Shown here one piece after another: positions 19,701 through 28,868 of a stretch of DNA of 64,000 nt (positions within the stretch are counted from its first letter, which is position 1; each line of letters opens with the position of its first letter). The DNA lies in the IMG/VR virus record IMGVR_UViG_3300023184_000026, positions 233,259 to 297,258 of that record, one strand, 5' to 3'. The position numbers were made by a program, and so were the translations under genes. The notes under the pieces were generated by a model, which ran no database searches, had not been told where the DNA came from, and was given only the letters and a program-made list of their open reading frames with translations. Origin of the DNA: a virus.

Positions 19701-19990
19701 CATTGGAACTATGTTCTGGTATGGAAAAGTTTGTTAGTGCTTTGGCTTTACGAGTATCTTTGATCAACATCAGCAATCTACCGCGTTCCAACTTTTTGGT
19801 AGTTGACGAAGGAATGTCGGCTTTGGATGCGTCAAATCTTCCTATGCTACATACATTGTTTGACTATCTAAAGAGCAGCTTCGATTTCATTATTATAATA
19901 AGTCATCTTGATGCCATGAGAGACATGGTAGACAAACAACTGGAAATCAAAAAAGAAAACGGTTTTAGCAAGATTGATAACAGCGTCTAA
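16784..19990 (+). CDS. Fused Mre11/SbcD-Rad50/SbcC recombination nuclease (gp47-gp46 fusion)
   Basis: This 1068-aa protein joins two normally separate subunits. Residues 1 to about 390 are a calcineurin-like nuclease: D23-I-H25, NTGDSFH near 65, AGNHDC near 105 and ALFHGGVFD further on, as in Mre11/SbcD/gp47. From about 400 the Rad50/SbcC/gp46 ATPase begins: FSNMFSYGENNVIDF, then Walker A NNASGKSS near 427. A long coiled coil carries the zinc-hook CEYC near 742. It returns to the signature LCSGMEKF, Walker B NFLVVDEGMSALD near 1003, and the H-loop IIISHLD. Such complexes resect DNA ends for recombination-dependent replication. T4 encodes gp47 and gp46 as adjacent genes in this order, so loss of the intervening stop explains the fusion. 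Confidence 0.9.
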   Translation: MIDTYEKLNTSLTRVDYIVHVSDIHIRLTKRHVEYREVFAKLYEEIKKTPANTIIINTGDSFHSKCDLSPEAVQIASEFFKGLSDLRPTIVIAGNHDCLLTNTTRLDSLTPIVDNLAHDNLYYLKESKLYSFANILINNMSIFTDHTSFIKMKDVTKKIKTEFDTKIALFHGGVFDAKTDVGYTVTNKSIMNDMFDGHDMALLGDIHMAQNLQMYDPAAEKPIIRYAGSCIQQNHGEALLGHGICLWDVKNKAYKHVEIPNDYGYFTIDIDDGKLMTDIITMPKKPKLRVRCKETIATELKKVVNEIKKTHEISDIIYMRVDGDDASKVVSVQAAANLSQIGNVDYQNKLISEALKAKYPDIMDDDTLESVHKINKELNADLSKDDASRNIRWKPIKFEFSNMFSYGENNVIDFTKLESVYGLFANNASGKSSLMDALCFTAFDKSARAFKATHVMNSQKMSFHGKFTFEINDIQYVIERKGIRDKKGNVKVDVNFYKMEKEEKISLNSEARRSTNEIIRDYIGDYDDFVLTSLALQGNQGSFVEMGQTERKDLLCQFIGLNVFDKLVAKGNDKLKELTGAIKSFNKENNQVKIESNKNDLGLAESKLIDLTGQRDQYSSKKNELDNKIVEQQAKIIKLENVPTNVFALKKERETLETKNSQAVDAISVIDTNTESKKKEYVDASNKLSAFPDDLKEKSDKHASFVRQKTRLEQELEKFKLVVKEKLKKIEHLSNHKYDPNCEYCCDNAFVKDAISAKNSLESDKTDARELFDAISTIKTQIIEVEPFVAQYEQSVLLKETINTLTAFISKKELEKSNLNNLISKNSNRIVDIDNLVELYEKSKEIVESNKIVEVVLSKLKDENTVIVSKLKNIEREYVDAYSRKVSLTDQIKNIEEQIKKIEEHENELAAYQYYLTSIGKDGVPYKIISDAIPRIEQEVNNILSQMVEFSMGIETDGKNVNVYIKYDDKKWPLELCSGMEKFVSALALRVSLINISNLPRSNFLVVDEGMSALDASNLPMLHTLFDYLKSSFDFIIIISHLDAMRDMVDKQLEIKKENGFSKIDNSV

Positions 19991-19992
19991 GT

Positions 19993-20002
19993 CATATTTA
20001 TA
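19993..20002 (+). promoter_or_regulatory. CATATTTATA element, putative late promoter
   Basis: A one-mismatch copy of the recurring 10-mer lies 2 nt after the stop of the recombination gene and 22 nt before the ATG at 20025. It marks the switch from DNA-metabolism genes back to presumed late genes. Confidence 0.5.
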
Positions 20003-20024
20003 GCCATAGGCGTATATATAACCT

Positions 20025-22154
20025 ATGTCACAAATATTAGATTCGGAATATAACTCAAATTCATATTTTTTCCTGACAAACATCAGCGAAACGTTGAATG
20101 CTGGGCGGAATTCGTTCACAATAAACCCCACAAATTTAATTGTTCCAAATAAACCTATATTTGTAAAAGCATATGATCCGAATGGAAACGAGCTTCATTG
20201 CGGTGAAATAAAACCCACAAATGCCAGGTTTTTTGAACAAACCAATACAGGAAAGCTTTATTTTGTAAATATAGAAAAAGCAACGTTAAATGGAATAGGA
20301 AATATAAAAATACGAGCTATTGGGGTAGATTTGGCTGATTACACGGGCAGTATTGCTTATTACAAAGATCAAGCATACAAAGTGAGCGTGGACCAAAAAC
20401 TCCCACTTGTGTCTGCACCGTCTATGGGATTGCTGACAACTTCCGAGGTAATTTGGAATAGAAATTTCTTGATAGACACAACAAGAAAAACTGACTCGGA
20501 AGTCAGATTTTTTGATTCTCCATATACCCGAATTCGTTCGGAAATATATGCAGTGGCAAAATATCCAACATTATCATACTCACTGGCATCCGGAAATTTT
20601 TCTTCTGTAGCAGTATCTCCAAAGCACAATGATAATGGAGATTATGATTATCAGTTTGATGAAGCCATATATCAACTTCATTGGAAATCGGGAACCAAGT
20701 TTAGTTCATCAATGGAAGGACAATCAATTCGTTTAAAAAATCCAACAATTACAAAATTTAAATATGACGAATATCAAGATCCATATCAAGGAACATTAAA
20801 TACAGACTTTATAGCCACAATAAAAAAAGTAGTTAATGAAAATTCATTGTTGATTAATATACCATTCATTACCGTATTTGAACTTATTAATAGAACAAAT
20901 GAAGATTCTCCGTATTCAAAAAATAATTTGGTAAAAATTAAAGGATTTGCAGTAAATGACAATCCTTATAAACAAACAGTTTTTCATAAAAATAATTTTT
21001 ATGCACTGAGTATTACTGATGGTGAATTTGAAATATTTTATAACAACATTCCCATAGAGCTTCCAAGAGCTACGATATCTGGTTCAACTTATATGGCATC
21101 GTTGGTAAATATAGAGTTTAACAATACCAGAGTTTTGTGTGGTGCATTGGATTCATACAAGATATATGGTAGAAAACTTGATACGCCAGAATCCAAGCGA
21201 CTTTTAACACAGGGTAGGATATATGCCGATAGTTCTATAATATCCAATAAATTTGATAATGCGGTCAGGGGAAATCCCGCTGGATTTTATAGTCAAGCGT
21301 TTATGAACAAGCACTGGTTTATTTCTGGTGGATGTACATTTTACCAGGACAATACTCTTTTGATAGATGGTGCTGTCATAGGACATGGTGATAATTCCAA
21401 TCTTTTCGATTATGTTATATACAAAGATAATACAGACGCCGCGTCTTTAAATTCTACATATGTTTCTTATAATCTACTGCCAAGTTCATATTGGTATGGC
21501 AACGCAGACGCCTTTATAAATTATGCGCCCATGCCAACGGCGTCATATATGGGAATAACTGGGATATCACCACTTTCTGCATATACCAATTCTCAAGAAA
21601 ATCTATTGAGTGGAACTGCGCATGACAGCAATTCTATCAAACTGCGTGCCAATTCACTTTATAAATTTAGTATGAAAGTGAAAGCATTTCCAACCAACGT
21701 GGATTCATCCAAACTTTATTTTTATTATATTAGTGGAAAAAACAAAACTTTGATTGGATATGTGGATAATTCATATAGTTATGGCGCAAATGAGCTGTAT
21801 GAGAATACGTTCTTTTCGGACACAGAAACTTTTGGAACAATAATACTGGTGCCTTCGTATGGAAATTGGTATATATCTTCAATTGATTTAAAACCACATA
21901 TGAATATCGATTATTCGGTGGACAGTTTTGCAATCAAGGTTCCTATAAAACCGTCCACGGCAAACGAATTGTATGAAATAGAAGCTGAGTTGTATGATGT
22001 CAAAGGTGGTCTAGCATATGGAGAAAATTCATATACATTTACTTATAATAAAAAATTCATGCCGCTCAAGAATAATGTATTTATTGATCCGACTGGATTG
22101 GTGACGAGCGGCACTTCATTCACGCCAAGTATTATTGACGGTGGATATCCATGA
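20025..22154 (+). CDS. Large hypothetical virion protein (709 aa)
   Basis: The protein is beta-rich and Tyr/Asn/Ser-rich, without signal peptide, membrane helices or Cys clusters. Its composition resembles the tail and fibre proteins of this window. The N terminus (MSQILDSEYNSNSYFFLTNI) and a segment with ITGISPLSAYTNSQ near residue 510 give no family. The C-terminal half (KVKAFPTNVDSSKLYFYYIS, then GTIILVPSYGNWYISSIDL) reads like a carbohydrate-binding or jelly-roll beta-sandwich. It has a late-type element upstream. I infer a structural or adhesin role but cannot place it in the particle. Confidence 0.6.
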   Translation: MSQILDSEYNSNSYFFLTNISETLNAGRNSFTINPTNLIVPNKPIFVKAYDPNGNELHCGEIKPTNARFFEQTNTGKLYFVNIEKATLNGIGNIKIRAIGVDLADYTGSIAYYKDQAYKVSVDQKLPLVSAPSMGLLTTSEVIWNRNFLIDTTRKTDSEVRFFDSPYTRIRSEIYAVAKYPTLSYSLASGNFSSVAVSPKHNDNGDYDYQFDEAIYQLHWKSGTKFSSSMEGQSIRLKNPTITKFKYDEYQDPYQGTLNTDFIATIKKVVNENSLLINIPFITVFELINRTNEDSPYSKNNLVKIKGFAVNDNPYKQTVFHKNNFYALSITDGEFEIFYNNIPIELPRATISGSTYMASLVNIEFNNTRVLCGALDSYKIYGRKLDTPESKRLLTQGRIYADSSIISNKFDNAVRGNPAGFYSQAFMNKHWFISGGCTFYQDNTLLIDGAVIGHGDNSNLFDYVIYKDNTDAASLNSTYVSYNLLPSSYWYGNADAFINYAPMPTASYMGITGISPLSAYTNSQENLLSGTAHDSNSIKLRANSLYKFSMKVKAFPTNVDSSKLYFYYISGKNKTLIGYVDNSYSYGANELYENTFFSDTETFGTIILVPSYGNWYISSIDLKPHMNIDYSVDSFAIKVPIKPSTANELYEIEAELYDVKGGLAYGENSYTFTYNKKFMPLKNNVFIDPTGLVTSGTSFTPSIIDGGYP

Positions 22155-22254
22155 TATGGCACCAAACCGACCAACCCACTCTATCCAACACGGAATCCGC
22201 TAAATTATTATCCTTACTAATATAACGTATCCTTTATTTTTGAAGCTATATTTG

Positions 22255-22264
22255 TGTATTTATA
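22255..22264 (+). promoter_or_regulatory. TGTATTTATA element, putative late promoter
   Basis: This one-mismatch copy lies 13 nt before ATG 22278. It overlaps the in-frame GTG at 22254, which is one reason to reject that earlier start. Confidence 0.45.
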
Positions 22265-22277
22265 TATACTTATAGGC

Positions 22278-25200
22278 ATGGACATTTCTATAAAAAACCT
22301 AAAAAAGTATATTTTTGAGCCAAAAACAGAGTCACTGCGTCTAAAAAGAGCCAATGAAATACTAAGTCAGAACATGGTCATCACCGAAAAGGTAGATGGA
22401 ACAAAACTAACATTGGTACGTACACAGCAAGTTGATAAAGCAGATTATACCAAGAATTGGGTTGTGGCATATAAAGGAACTGTATTGTATGCCAAAGAGT
22501 TTGCTCATTTAAATGATAAAGAAAAGGGTGATATATCTCAATCTTCTGTTGGCATTGGTCAATATTCCATGATATTTGATCATTTGTCCAAGATAAACAA
22601 TAAGATTAACAGTATTCCAAAGAGCACTGAGTTTAGCGTTGAGTTTGCTCAAAACAAAGACACATTAACTCGTACATATGTCAACAAGGGTGGCTTGTTC
22701 TTGAGAAGTTATGGTGAAGTGCAGTATCGTGTGGTTGGTGGAGATTTGCATACCATTCCGAAACAAGAAATAACAGACTACAAATCTGTGAAAAAGATGG
22801 CAGACTTGTTGGAAATATCATCATTTCCCATATTCTTTCAAGGAAAACTCAGCAAGGAAAATCTGCTGAAGAATCCTTTATTTGGATCAAAACTAACAAA
22901 TGTTGATTGGACCAATCCGACTGATGTTGTAACAAAATTTTCGGAGGCTATTCTGGCTGTTCCATCTACATTGGGTGGCACAACAGAAGGTGTGGTAATG
23001 AAGCTTGATAATGGAGAGTTCTTCAAGTTGGTGCAAGCCGATCAATATGATGCTGGAGTTCGTGGTGCAAAGAAGGACGCATATAAACTTGAACCAGAAG
23101 CCGCTTCAGCATACTTTCAACAAATCAGAGCATTGATACAAAATATTTTTGCTGCAATTGGTACTGAAGGAAAATCCGAAGAAGACGTTATTTCAGATTC
23201 AAATTTTTATGTTGCCAAGAATCAACCAAAGTTAAAAAAGTTCTTTGATGCTCTAAAACAGATTGCTGGTGACAAAAAGAATATTGTTCAAATCAAAGAT
23301 GATATTCATGATACAATTCGTTTGATGACATCCAAACAAGGTCTGTTGGGATCAACCAACAAAACGCTTGGTCTTATTCCAATTGCTGGCAAGCCATTGC
23401 ACATTGGTCATTGGAAGCTTATTGAAAAAGCAGCCAATGAAAATGATCGAGTCATTGTTTATACATCATCTTCCGACAGAATAAAGAAGGGTGAGTTTCC
23501 TATAAAGGGCGATGACTTTGTAAAACTATGGAGTGATGTGTTTATTCCATCTTTGCCAAAAAATGTAAAAGTAAAGTTTGTTGATTCTCCTGTTCGAGCT
23601 ATTATGCATGAACTTGGATGGTTGGAACAAAGATTGACTCAAGACGCCGCAGATATGCCAACCATAAATTTGTATTCTGACAAAGATGATGTTGAAATAA
23701 ACTTCAAAGACGAAGATTTAAAAAAGTATCCAGAGTTGTTGGCTGCTAATAAAATTAAAAAAATTGGTGTTGAAAGAACTACCACAGTGAATGTAAGTGG
23801 CACAAAAATGCGTGAATTTTTGATGAACAATGATAAAGAATTATTCTTGAAAAATCTTCCACCGGTCGGCAACAAAGACAAAGAAGAAATTTGGAATACT
23901 CTCATAGCAAACAAGCCAGAGCCGGTATCAGAAGTTAATCCATATATAAACTTTGCTGAGGAAGTTATAAATGAAATGGAAAAAGAAATGTTTAATGAAG
24001 GTGGTTGGAGATCTACTGCCACACAATCAACTATTATAACTCCAAAAAAAGTATCAAATATTTTGAGTGCAATGGATAAATTTGTATCAGAATTCAATTC
24101 ATATTCAAATCTTCCTCCAATAAAATCCAATGGACCGGTAGGTTCAGCAATGTATTATAAACAAGATTTGGAAAAAGATGATGTAGAATATGGTGATATA
24201 GATATTCAAATTATATTACCAGAAGAAACTAATGATAGAACATCACAACTAGCATCTAATAAAAAATATTCGGAAAAGATTATTCAATTTATTCAAGAAA
24301 AAAAACCAAGTTATATATATCCAAACTTTCAAGACGAAGACTTTGGTACGGGATATTTAATATTCAACGTTGGTGGTGAAAAAATTCAAGTTGATTTAGT
24401 TTTGTCATATAAAGTATCAGCAGAATGGACAAAAATTAGAACAACTCCGGAAAAAGGACTAAAAGGATTTGTTACTGGAAATCTATTGAGTGCATTATCC
24501 GATGCTCTTAATGTTGTGTTGGGATCAAACACCAATCCGTATGTAAATACGATAGATAATAAAGTTGCGTCATCTCTGATTAAAACAAACTCAAAGCATG
24601 TGTTCTTTAATCCAAATCAAGTATTTTTGGATATATTGAAGTTCTATGGCAATCTTGCTGGCGTTTCAAAAATAAATTCATCATTATTACAAGGTCATTA
24701 TGGATTGGATGCAAATGATCCATCATTAAAGAAAAAATGCGAAACCGTGGTTGCTTTGAGTAAAGCACTTGATAATAATAGAGCATTTGATAATGGAGTT
24801 GTTGTATCAAAAAATGGAACAACATTTAAATCCAGAGAAGAATTTGTAAAATATGTGCTGGATACATTCATAAAAAATATGAAATCGGCCAGCACTGCAA
24901 AAAAATTAGAAAAAGCAGAAACACCAGAAGCTATGAAAAATATTGAAAAGATAAAACGTGACGCAAATCTTGGTATAGAACTGGCCAAGCAACTTATTCG
25001 TGAAGAAATTGCATTATTGAATGAATCCGGTCAATCTGTTGCTGCTGTAGATGACAAAACGTCAAAGACCGTAAATGGTCAACCAGCCCAAGCCACCACC
25101 AAACTCAAGATTGTTGATCCACAAGGTAAAGACATTCGTTCTTCTGTATCTGCCGACATAAAAGAACTTATATATGCACTAAATAATAAGGTGGGTTTTT

Positions 25201-26198
25201 GGAAGAAAAATAATCCATATATTGAAAACGGATTTGTTTTCAATGGAAGTTCTCAATATCTAATGAGCGGCGATGAAAAATATAAAGATTTGTCCAAATA
25301 TAAATCTGGATTCGGTGATGTTGATGTGATTGTTCCAAAAGAAAAGTTGGACACAATGGAAGCATACCTAGATAGCATTGATGACAAGAAAGTTGAATGG
25401 AATGCAACATCAAAAAATAAAGTAAGCAAGAATTTTTATTATGTTGGTCGTACAAAAAATCAACGTGCCTTAGCCGGTCAAACAGTCACATTGTGGTATT
25501 ATGCTCCAGTAAAACAGGTTGTTCAAATTGACTTTGAAGGAGATGAAATGACATTGGACCCGCAAGGCTATGAAAAGCCATCTGAGTGGAACAAGTTTAT
25601 CAAAGATTCTCCATGGCAAGATTTGACAGCTGGCATCAAAGGATTGGCAGGAGCTATTTTATTACGCGGTTTGACACGAGCAGCAACCGCACTACCAAAT
25701 GCAGTGTATGTCACCAACTCAACTGCACTCAAGATACAATCTGGTCAGTTGAAGAGTTTGGTTGATGCCAAAGGCAAGAGTGTTGTATCAGTCAATGCTA
25801 CACATGCTCTACCAGCAGAATATACCCTCAATACAAGCGGTTCTGGTCATGCTGGTGTGCGCAAGGCATATCGTCTTGTAGCCAAGAATATGGACTATCA
25901 AGGTAAAAAAGTAGATGTTTATACCGACATTGCTGCCAGTGAAAGCAAACCAGAAGACCGTATCAACAGCGTAAATAAAGTATTTGAATTAATTTTTAAA
26001 CGCAAGCCAAGTGGTCAAGATATTGAAAATTTCAGAAGTTATGTTGGATTGCTAACACTCATGAAGACTCTACCAAAAGATGTTCAAGTAAAAGCACTGG
26101 AAAGAGCCAAAGAAGGTCTTGCTCAAGCGGGGTTGGAACCAGCAGAATATGCTCCAATTCAAAAAGCGGCTAAAACTATACTGGGAATATCCATATAA
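22278..26198 (+). CDS. Four-module nucleotidyltransferase fusion: ligase-like + HIGH-type + two Pol-beta-type domains
   Basis: ATG 22278 gives 1306 aa. Four modules can be read. (a) Residues 1 to about 300 look like a covalent nucleotidyltransferase/RNA ligase: TEKVDGTKL with candidate nucleophile K38, motif IV EGVVMKL at 237-243, motif V FFKLVQ at 248-253. (b) Residues about 360-560 look like a HIGH-type nucleotidyltransferase: GKPLHIGHWK (H375-H378) and VSGTKMREF at 506-514, the ISSTxxR-like block. (c) Near 619-645, GPVGSAMYY and YGDIDIQI (D640, D642) fit a Pol-beta-type nucleotidyltransferase. (d) Near 989-1016, NGSSQYL and FGDVDVIV (D1014, D1016) give a second Pol-beta-type domain. Between c and d, AKQLIREE (903-910) matches the predicted prohead-protease tag. 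Substrates are unknown; RNA repair, tRNA modification or a delivered effector are possible. Confidence 0.75.
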   Translation: MDISIKNLKKYIFEPKTESLRLKRANEILSQNMVITEKVDGTKLTLVRTQQVDKADYTKNWVVAYKGTVLYAKEFAHLNDKEKGDISQSSVGIGQYSMIFDHLSKINNKINSIPKSTEFSVEFAQNKDTLTRTYVNKGGLFLRSYGEVQYRVVGGDLHTIPKQEITDYKSVKKMADLLEISSFPIFFQGKLSKENLLKNPLFGSKLTNVDWTNPTDVVTKFSEAILAVPSTLGGTTEGVVMKLDNGEFFKLVQADQYDAGVRGAKKDAYKLEPEAASAYFQQIRALIQNIFAAIGTEGKSEEDVISDSNFYVAKNQPKLKKFFDALKQIAGDKKNIVQIKDDIHDTIRLMTSKQGLLGSTNKTLGLIPIAGKPLHIGHWKLIEKAANENDRVIVYTSSSDRIKKGEFPIKGDDFVKLWSDVFIPSLPKNVKVKFVDSPVRAIMHELGWLEQRLTQDAADMPTINLYSDKDDVEINFKDEDLKKYPELLAANKIKKIGVERTTTVNVSGTKMREFLMNNDKELFLKNLPPVGNKDKEEIWNTLIANKPEPVSEVNPYINFAEEVINEMEKEMFNEGGWRSTATQSTIITPKKVSNILSAMDKFVSEFNSYSNLPPIKSNGPVGSAMYYKQDLEKDDVEYGDIDIQIILPEETNDRTSQLASNKKYSEKIIQFIQEKKPSYIYPNFQDEDFGTGYLIFNVGGEKIQVDLVLSYKVSAEWTKIRTTPEKGLKGFVTGNLLSALSDALNVVLGSNTNPYVNTIDNKVASSLIKTNSKHVFFNPNQVFLDILKFYGNLAGVSKINSSLLQGHYGLDANDPSLKKKCETVVALSKALDNNRAFDNGVVVSKNGTTFKSREEFVKYVLDTFIKNMKSASTAKKLEKAETPEAMKNIEKIKRDANLGIELAKQLIREEIALLNESGQSVAAVDDKTSKTVNGQPAQATTKLKIVDPQGKDIRSSVSADIKELIYALNNKVGFWKKNNPYIENGFVFNGSSQYLMSGDEKYKDLSKYKSGFGDVDVIVPKEKLDTMEAYLDSIDDKKVEWNATSKNKVSKNFYYVGRTKNQRALAGQTVTLWYYAPVKQVVQIDFEGDEMTLDPQGYEKPSEWNKFIKDSPWQDLTAGIKGLAGAILLRGLTRAATALPNAVYVTNSTALKIQSGQLKSLVDAKGKSVVSVNATHALPAEYTLNTSGSGHAGVRKAYRLVAKNMDYQGKKVDVYTDIAASESKPEDRINSVNKVFELIFKRKPSGQDIENFRSYVGLLTLMKTLPKDVQVKALERAKEGLAQAGLEPAEYAPIQKAAKTILGISI

Positions 26199-26255
26199 TA
26201 ATATTCTTGTCCAATTATTGTGCGAGTTTCCGCATATATATGTAAAAGGTTATAT

Positions 26256-26897
26256 ATGAAACACGCAAAAAATACATCAAACATAGATATAGTTCGCTCA
26301 TATTTGAATAATGAGCGACCATTTTTACAAGTCGGATATACCGGAGATCATGACAAATATATAATCCGTAAAGAGGGAGAAAAATGGTCCGATTCGAGCG
26401 GCAAGCAGTGGATACAAACTGCGACCGGCCCACGCTCTGTTACGCGAGTAATGGATATAATACGAGATGAGGTTGATGATAAATGCTCTTGCTGTGGAAG
26501 AGAAATACGATGGGGTACGAAGCAAGACAGAAAGATGTTTCATAAAACCAAAAAATGTCTTGATTGTGTTTCCGAAGAAGAAACATCTCTTAGAATAAAA
26601 GGACAATTCAAATTGTATGAAACTAAAAAAATGATTGAGAACGAAATTTCATATTTAGCCGACATTAAACAAAAACTACGAGAAAGTAAGGATTATCTCG
26701 AAAGCGATGATTCAAAAATTCTCACGTGGGCAAACCAAACCGGCATGGTGGAGGAATGGAGCAATGAAGCGAGAGGAGAATTGAAAGAACGTATTCAAAA
26801 AGATTGGTCCACTTGCCTTAAAAAAATAAAAACTGCCGAAAAAGAATTGAAAAAAGTGAACGAAAAAATAAATGAAATTTTAAAAGAAAAAAATTGA
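26256..26897 (+). CDS. Zinc-motif coiled-coil protein of unknown function (213 aa)
   Basis: I chose ATG 26256 over the in-frame GTG 26220 because AAAAGGT lies 6 nt upstream and the extra 12 codons look non-conserved. A treble-clef or zinc-ribbon-like motif is C77-x2-C80 ... H96 ... C101-x2-C104 (CSCCGREI and HKTKKCLDC). Residues about 118-213 are highly charged and helical (KQKLRESKDYLES, then KKIKTAEKELKKVNEKINEI), probably a coiled coil. The N terminus (SNIDIVRSYLNNERPFLQVG) gives no family. It could bind nucleic acid or act as an adaptor; this is inference from the zinc motif alone. Confidence 0.65.
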   Translation: MKHAKNTSNIDIVRSYLNNERPFLQVGYTGDHDKYIIRKEGEKWSDSSGKQWIQTATGPRSVTRVMDIIRDEVDDKCSCCGREIRWGTKQDRKMFHKTKKCLDCVSEEETSLRIKGQFKLYETKKMIENEISYLADIKQKLRESKDYLESDDSKILTWANQTGMVEEWSNEARGELKERIQKDWSTCLKKIKTAEKELKKVNEKINEILKEKN

Positions 26898-26922
26898 CAT
26901 AATAAATAAATATCTCAATATA
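26894..26922 (+). promoter_or_regulatory. Possible sigma70-type promoter before the glycan island
   Basis: TTGACA (26894-26899) overlaps the stop of the zinc-motif gene and is followed after 17 bp by AATATA (26917-26922), five bases before the ATG at 26928. The consensus -35 is convincing; the -10 is weak. An AT-rich ATAAATAAATAT between them could alternatively be the active element. Confidence 0.4.
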
Positions 26923-26927
26923 CGGTT

Positions 26928-28862
26928 ATGAAGATTCTTTATATAGCACCTCACCTTTCAACCGGTGGATGTCCCCAGTTCTTGCTCAAGAAAATACAAG
27001 TTTTACACAAAGATCATGAAATTTATTGTGTTGAATACTCAAATCATGGCGGCTTTACTGTTCAAAGAAACCAAATAAAGGAGATTCTTGGAAACAGATT
27101 CATAGAACTTGGTGAAGATAAAATGAATCTTCCGAATATCATAGACCGAATAAATCCGGAAATTGTTCATTTGGAAGAAATGCCAGAATATTTCATGGAT
27201 GGCAATTTGGCAGTAAAATTGTATGACAAAAACAGAAAATATAAAATAATTGAAACATCCCACGACAGCAGTTTCGACGCAAGAAATAAAACATTTTTCC
27301 CTGATAAGATACTGTTCGTAAGCAAGTATCAACTTGAATCTTTGAAATCATTGGATGTAGCAATGGATGTGTGTGAATATCCAATAGTAATTAAGCCAAG
27401 AAAGCCTCGGGCGGAAGCGTTGAAGGTACTTGGACTTGACCCAAATAAGAAACATATTATAAATGTTGGATTATTTACTCCAAGAAAAAATCAAGCTGAG
27501 ATAATTAGGTATGCTAAGATGTTGAAGGACTATCCAGTCCAGTTTCATTTCATCGGCAATCAGGCGGATAATTTTAAGTTTTATTGGGAACCATTGATGA
27601 AAGATTTTCCGAGCAATTGTGTGTGGTGGAACGAACGTAAAGACGTTGAAAATTTTTACCAAATTGCGGATCTTTTTCTATTCACTTCGCGAGGAACCAT
27701 ACATGATAAAGAAACAAGTCCTCTTGTGATTAGAGAAGCTATATCGTTCAATGTTACGTCGTTAATATATAATCTACCAGTGTATCTTGGAATGTATGAC
27801 AAATATGAAAATATAAACTATCTCAATTTTGAAAGTATGCAAGACAACTGCTCAAAAATACTAAACTCTCTGAAAATTAAACCAAACAATATTATGCCAG
27901 AATTTATAGAAAAACAAGAAGATATCAAGATAGGATACGACCGTTCAGAAAACAAGATTGAATATCTGTCCAAACACGATATTCCAAATGCAATCGTGTC
28001 GGTAAAGGACATAGACTCAAAAACGGTGTTGTATGCAGCACAACATGAAATTTTGAACGCCAATATAAATTATTGGATTATTCCCGTACACAAGAGTCAT
28101 AGAGATTTTGAAACAGATATCCTTTTTGGTGGAATGACTGTTGATGTATATAGTGGAGAAAATTTATTACACTCCAAAGATTTCAGAATACGGGTCGTCA
28201 ATGTAGAAAAGCCAGTACTGAAAACAAAGAATAATATCACTCCAACATATAATAACTATATGGAGTTTTTTGTTCACGGTGAATACAATGAATATTTGAA
28301 AGGAAAAGAGTTTAACACCGTTGTTGATGTTGGTGCCAACGCCGGTATCTGGGTTGAATATATCAAGTATGTAGCCAAATGCAAAAAGATATATGCAATA
28401 GAACCAAACACACAAGCATTAAAAACATTGAGAGATACATATACATCGGATGAATTGACCATAATAGACAAAGCATTGTGTGATAAAGATGGTGAATTGG
28501 AGTTTTTCATAGATCCCAGCAATTCTACCATAGGATCAATCAAGAAAAATCATCAAGACAGTTTGGTTGTTTCTCACAAAATACAAGGAATTTCATTTCG
28601 CACTTTTATCAAGGAAAATAATATTGATCATATAGATTTGATGAAAATGGACATAGAAGGTGGCGAATATCCATTTTTTGATAGCATGCAGAAAGAAGAT
28701 CTGGATAAAATTGGAACAATATTGGTTGAATATCACATGCAAGGTGGTCAAACCATAGACAAAGAAGTTGCAATATTATTGGCATTGTTGCGCGGGTCTG
28801 GATTCAAATACACCATAAAACATCAACACTCTGGCGGTGGGTTTATAGTTGCAACCAAATAA
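26928..28862 (+). CDS. Bifunctional GT4-type glycosyltransferase + FkbM-type methyltransferase
   Basis: This 644-aa protein has two parts. Residues 1 to about 310 resemble GT-B/GT4 enzymes: MKILYIAPHLSTGGCPQFLL at the N-terminal nucleotide fold, HIINVGLFTPRKNQAEII at the hinge, and FTSRGTIHDKETSPLVIREA as a version of the GT4 E-x7-E region. Residues about 430-640 are a class I SAM methyltransferase of the FkbM family: NTVVDVGANAGIWVEYI (SAM loop), YAIEPNTQALKTL and DLMKMDIEGGEYPFF. A small beta-rich linker domain joins them (GGMTVDVYSGENLL). Such fusions build and O-methylate surface or protein-linked glycans. It is the first gene of the glycan island; the next ATG is 6 nt after the stop. Confidence 0.8.
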   Translation: MKILYIAPHLSTGGCPQFLLKKIQVLHKDHEIYCVEYSNHGGFTVQRNQIKEILGNRFIELGEDKMNLPNIIDRINPEIVHLEEMPEYFMDGNLAVKLYDKNRKYKIIETSHDSSFDARNKTFFPDKILFVSKYQLESLKSLDVAMDVCEYPIVIKPRKPRAEALKVLGLDPNKKHIINVGLFTPRKNQAEIIRYAKMLKDYPVQFHFIGNQADNFKFYWEPLMKDFPSNCVWWNERKDVENFYQIADLFLFTSRGTIHDKETSPLVIREAISFNVTSLIYNLPVYLGMYDKYENINYLNFESMQDNCSKILNSLKIKPNNIMPEFIEKQEDIKIGYDRSENKIEYLSKHDIPNAIVSVKDIDSKTVLYAAQHEILNANINYWIIPVHKSHRDFETDILFGGMTVDVYSGENLLHSKDFRIRVVNVEKPVLKTKNNITPTYNNYMEFFVHGEYNEYLKGKEFNTVVDVGANAGIWVEYIKYVAKCKKIYAIEPNTQALKTLRDTYTSDELTIIDKALCDKDGELEFFIDPSNSTIGSIKKNHQDSLVVSHKIQGISFRTFIKENNIDHIDLMKMDIEGGEYPFFDSMQKEDLDKIGTILVEYHMQGGQTIDKEVAILLALLRGSGFKYTIKHQHSGGGFIVATK

Positions 28863-28868
28863 AATATT

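Noticed and set aside
22254-22277. GTG start for the giant nucleotidyltransferase
   Set aside because: It lies within the putative promoter element; ATG 22278 gives a natural N terminus.
23639-24130. 163-aa reverse-strand open frame
   Set aside because: It is opposite the nucleotidyltransferase fusion; hydrophobic, Ser/Phe-rich composition typical of antisense frames in AT-rich DNA.
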